Part shown: positions 35,336-36,746 of the stretch, piece by piece
Numbering within the stretch: the first letter of the stretch is position 1
Layout of the letters: each line of letters opens with the position of its first letter
Notes under the pieces: generated by a model
The model's database searches: none
What the model was told of the DNA's origin: nothing
What the model saw: only the letters and a program-made list of their open reading frames with translations
NCBI GenBank assembly: GCA_964572045.1
Contig: CAZNEI010000029.1
Span: 1-36,746 of the forward strand
From: CBDCKR01 sp964572045
GTDB taxonomy: Bacteria > Gemmatimonadota > Gemmatimonadetes > Longimicrobiales > Gaopeijiaceae
Direction of reading: 5' to 3'
Length of the DNA stretch: 36,746 nt
Program-made: the position numbers and the translations under genes

Positions 35336-35539
35336 CTAGGTGGTGACTTGCTTCCGCACGCCTTCTACTTCTCGAGGCTCGACTCGCTCGCTCAGGTGGC
35401 GATAAATCGACCGCCGCGTAAGGCCGTACAGCACCACGCGACTCAGGAAGTCCGGATCTGTCTTCTGCACCTCTTCGGCCTGCTCTGCCATATCGCGAGG
35501 AAGTTGGACGTTCAGCTGGACAGAGCAGGTATCCCACAT
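35336..35539 (-). CDS. Small ribbon-helix-helix (CopG-like) protein
   Basis: 67 aa. An N-terminal beta strand SVQLNVQLPRDMAEQAEEV (residues 6-24) is followed by two short helices FLSRVVLYGLTRRSIYRHL (31-49), the size and order of a CopG/Arc-type DNA-binding fold. Such proteins are often autorepressors or antitoxins. No toxin gene is adjacent on this strand, so an antitoxin role is not supported. ATG 35539 has GGGGAGG 9 nt upstream (35547-35553); a start at 35569 is possible but has no better site. Distant relatives are too divergent for a name. Confidence 0.6.
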   Translation of the reverse strand: MWDTCSVQLNVQLPRDMAEQAEEVQKTDPDFLSRVVLYGLTRRSIYRHLSERVEPREVEGVRKQVTT

Positions 35540-36458
35540 ACGCACGCACCTCCCCGTGTTGGGGGTCAAAATTCCTAGAAATGTCTGCCTCGATCAGGTG
35601 ATCCCACGGCGAATGTCAACGCGTACTGGAGCGGCGAATTCCCCTTGGGAAGAGACCCAGTATACGGAGCAATTTCGGCTCCGCAAGCCTCTCTTAAGAA
35701 TTGTCGCGTGCCCGACGAGATTCTGTACATAATTGATATACAATGACTTATGGAGATTGATACTTAAGGGATAACCAACCGTTCCTCATCGCTTCGTTAC
35801 ACGGTTGTTTCTCGATTAACCAATTCGGAAAGCCAACAATGATGCGCACTTACAGGCTCGAATTCTCCGGAAGGCCGCCAAGACGTCCAAACGCATTTTT
35901 TGCAAAAAATGGACAAGCTAGGCCGGCCGCAGGAGGGATGCCGGAAGCGCTTGGGTTGGAGCCAAAGAACCGACCGGGAGGCCCCTGGAGCCGCCCTTGT
36001 AGGGACGTCAAGGGACGCCGAGCGACACTCCCGGCCCTGCCTATCCTCAGTCTTCGGTCAGGACGGGCTCCGACGGATCTGTGGCCGTGCATTCCGCGGG
36101 GTTTGGGGGCGCGGTTCCGGACCCGGCAAGTTGAGTCGCACTCCCTGGCCTTCGGGGACGCAGGCCGACTCCGCACAAACGGTGGATGGGCCGGCGGCTG
36201 TCGAGTGTCGACCCCGCCAACCGGCACGATCGTGTCTCTGGACTCAGGTGTACCCTTTCGGGGAGGCATGCAGTCATTTCCAATTCGGAGATGAGGCTGA
36301 ACGCGGTGCGGTCTGAAGAGTGACGTCGAAGGACGAGGCAGGTGGCAGTTGTTGGAGTGTCAATGTCTCGATGAACAGGGGAGAGGGGCAACGGGCGAGT
36401 TGGGAGGGACCGGTTGGCGGGAGGGTCTCCGGCAGGTAGGCGGTCGGGGTGAGGTGGA
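35540..36458. other. AT-richer non-coding stretch beside a transposase fragment
   Basis: About 900 bp with no supported gene. Roughly 35640-35910 is clearly richer in A and T than the rest of the window. It contains an 18-bp perfect palindrome at 35894-35911. No DnaA-box match (TTATCCACA-like) is seen, so it is not called an origin. Long open frames toward 36300-36649 are Pro/Arg-rich shadows of the transposase end. Confidence 0.5.
35894..35911. repeat. 18-bp perfect palindrome CATTTTTTGCAAAAAATG
   Basis: Each half is the exact reverse complement of the other. Flanks GTCCA at 35885-35889 and TGGAC at 35910-35914 add a partial outer repeat. It could be a regulator-binding site or hairpin; no gene starts right beside it. 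Confidence 0.6.
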
Positions 36459-36746
36459 TCATGCGGCGGAGTCTCGGGCTTGGTCGATGGCGCGGAAGAG
36501 GGCATCGCGGGCGCGTTGGACGGCCTTGGCGGCGTCGAGGTCGGAGGTGGTGGAGGCGCGTTGATCGAGGGCTTCGAAGGTGACGCCGGGCCGGAGGCAC
36601 TTTTCGGCGCCGGGCAGGGATCTGAAGTGCTGGTAGGGGGTGGCGACATCGTCCTGCCGGTAGGTCTTGCGGACGCGTCCGCTGGAGCTGGTGACCTCGG
36701 TGGGGAAGAGGCAGGGCCGGTGGAAGTTGAGGAAGGGGCAGAGGGC
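36459..36746 (-). CDS. DDE/integrase-core transposase, C-terminal end (cut by window edge)
   Basis: 95 codons of the 3' end of a transposase gene that continues past the window; stop TGA at 36461-36459. The translation reads FLNFHRPC near the window edge, then GRVRKTYRQDDVATPYQHFRSLPGAEKCLRPGVTFEALDQRA as consecutive blocks, ending in DALFRAIDQARDSAA. This TPYxxxRSLP...LRPG tail is the C-terminus of integrase-core transposases of the LNFHRPC type. Whether it is intact cannot be seen. It has no start in this window. The insertion end would lie somewhere in 36280-36450; I cannot fix an inverted repeat. This marks a recent or old mobile-element edge next to the AT-richer stretch. Confidence 0.72.
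   Translation of the reverse strand, partial: ALCPFLNFHRPCLFPTEVTSSSGRVRKTYRQDDVATPYQHFRSLPGAEKCLRPGVTFEALDQRASTTSDLDAAKAVQRARDALFRAIDQARDSAA

Noticed and set aside
35690..35860. AT-rich stretch considered as replication origin
   Set aside because: No DnaA-box-like repeats and no dnaA nearby, although recF and gyrB are close.
36047..36649. Pro/Ser/Thr-rich minus-strand frame near the window end
   Set aside because: Different frame from the transposase coding frame; low-complexity sequence typical of shadows.

Overview
The window reads as a GC-rich chromosome segment from a draft or metagenome-assembled genome: it contains a 100-base run of N. The gene mix is a TonB receptor with a carboxypeptidase-regulatory-like domain, a very large sortilin/BNR-repeat secreted protein, lipid-anchored amidohydrolases, ThyX instead of ThyA, and a recF-dciA-gyrB block. 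This is the style of Gemmatimonadota or a related heterotrophic phylum. That placement is inference from gene style; the window has no 16S rRNA or other decisive marker.

Layout. 1-3029 (-): TonB-dependent receptor interrupted by an artefactual gap. 4055-4444 (+): BIG2 lipoprotein. 4556-10000 (-): COG3910-type ATPase, an OsmC-family gene with an in-frame TGA at the catalytic cysteine (probable selenoprotein), a TolB-like membrane protein, thyX, and a lipoprotein amidohydrolase. 10615-17380 (+): secreted-protein run made of a sortilin/BNR protein, a serine-hydrolase-like membrane protein without its catalytic motifs, a Vgb-like propeller, and a choice-of-anchor-V protein with a CxxCH motif. 17337-19132 (-): two-subunit aconitase X. 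19281-20858 (+): DUF2461 and PhzF-like genes. 21055-24714 (-): ACMSD-like amidohydrolase translationally coupled to an APC permease, then a DAACS dicarboxylate/amino-acid symporter. 25233-26930 (+): L-lactate permease. 27138-29385 (-): a secreted protein of uncertain family and an HExxH metallopeptidase-like protein. 29708-34041 (-): gyrB, dciA, recF and an enoyl-CoA hydratase, with ssb divergent at 34233 (+). 34836-35539 (-): an acidic hypothetical protein and a small ribbon-helix-helix-like protein. 35540-36458: AT-richer non-coding stretch with an 18-bp palindrome, next to the C-terminal end of a transposase running off the window edge.

How the genes fit together. Much of the window suits a peptide- and organic-acid-using heterotroph: outer-membrane uptake, three inner-membrane carriers (APC, DAACS, LctP), hydrolases, an AcnX dehydratase that in bacteria usually acts on cis-3-hydroxy-L-proline, and a crotonase. 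The replication/repair block (ssb, recF, dciA, gyrB) is present without dnaA or dnaN beside it.

The strongest unusual signal is the OsmC-family gene at 5903-6379. Two open segments in the same frame are separated only by one TGA. That TGA sits exactly where OsmC relatives carry the catalytic Cys. A GC stem-loop with a G near the start of its loop lies 25 nt downstream, as in bacterial SECIS elements.
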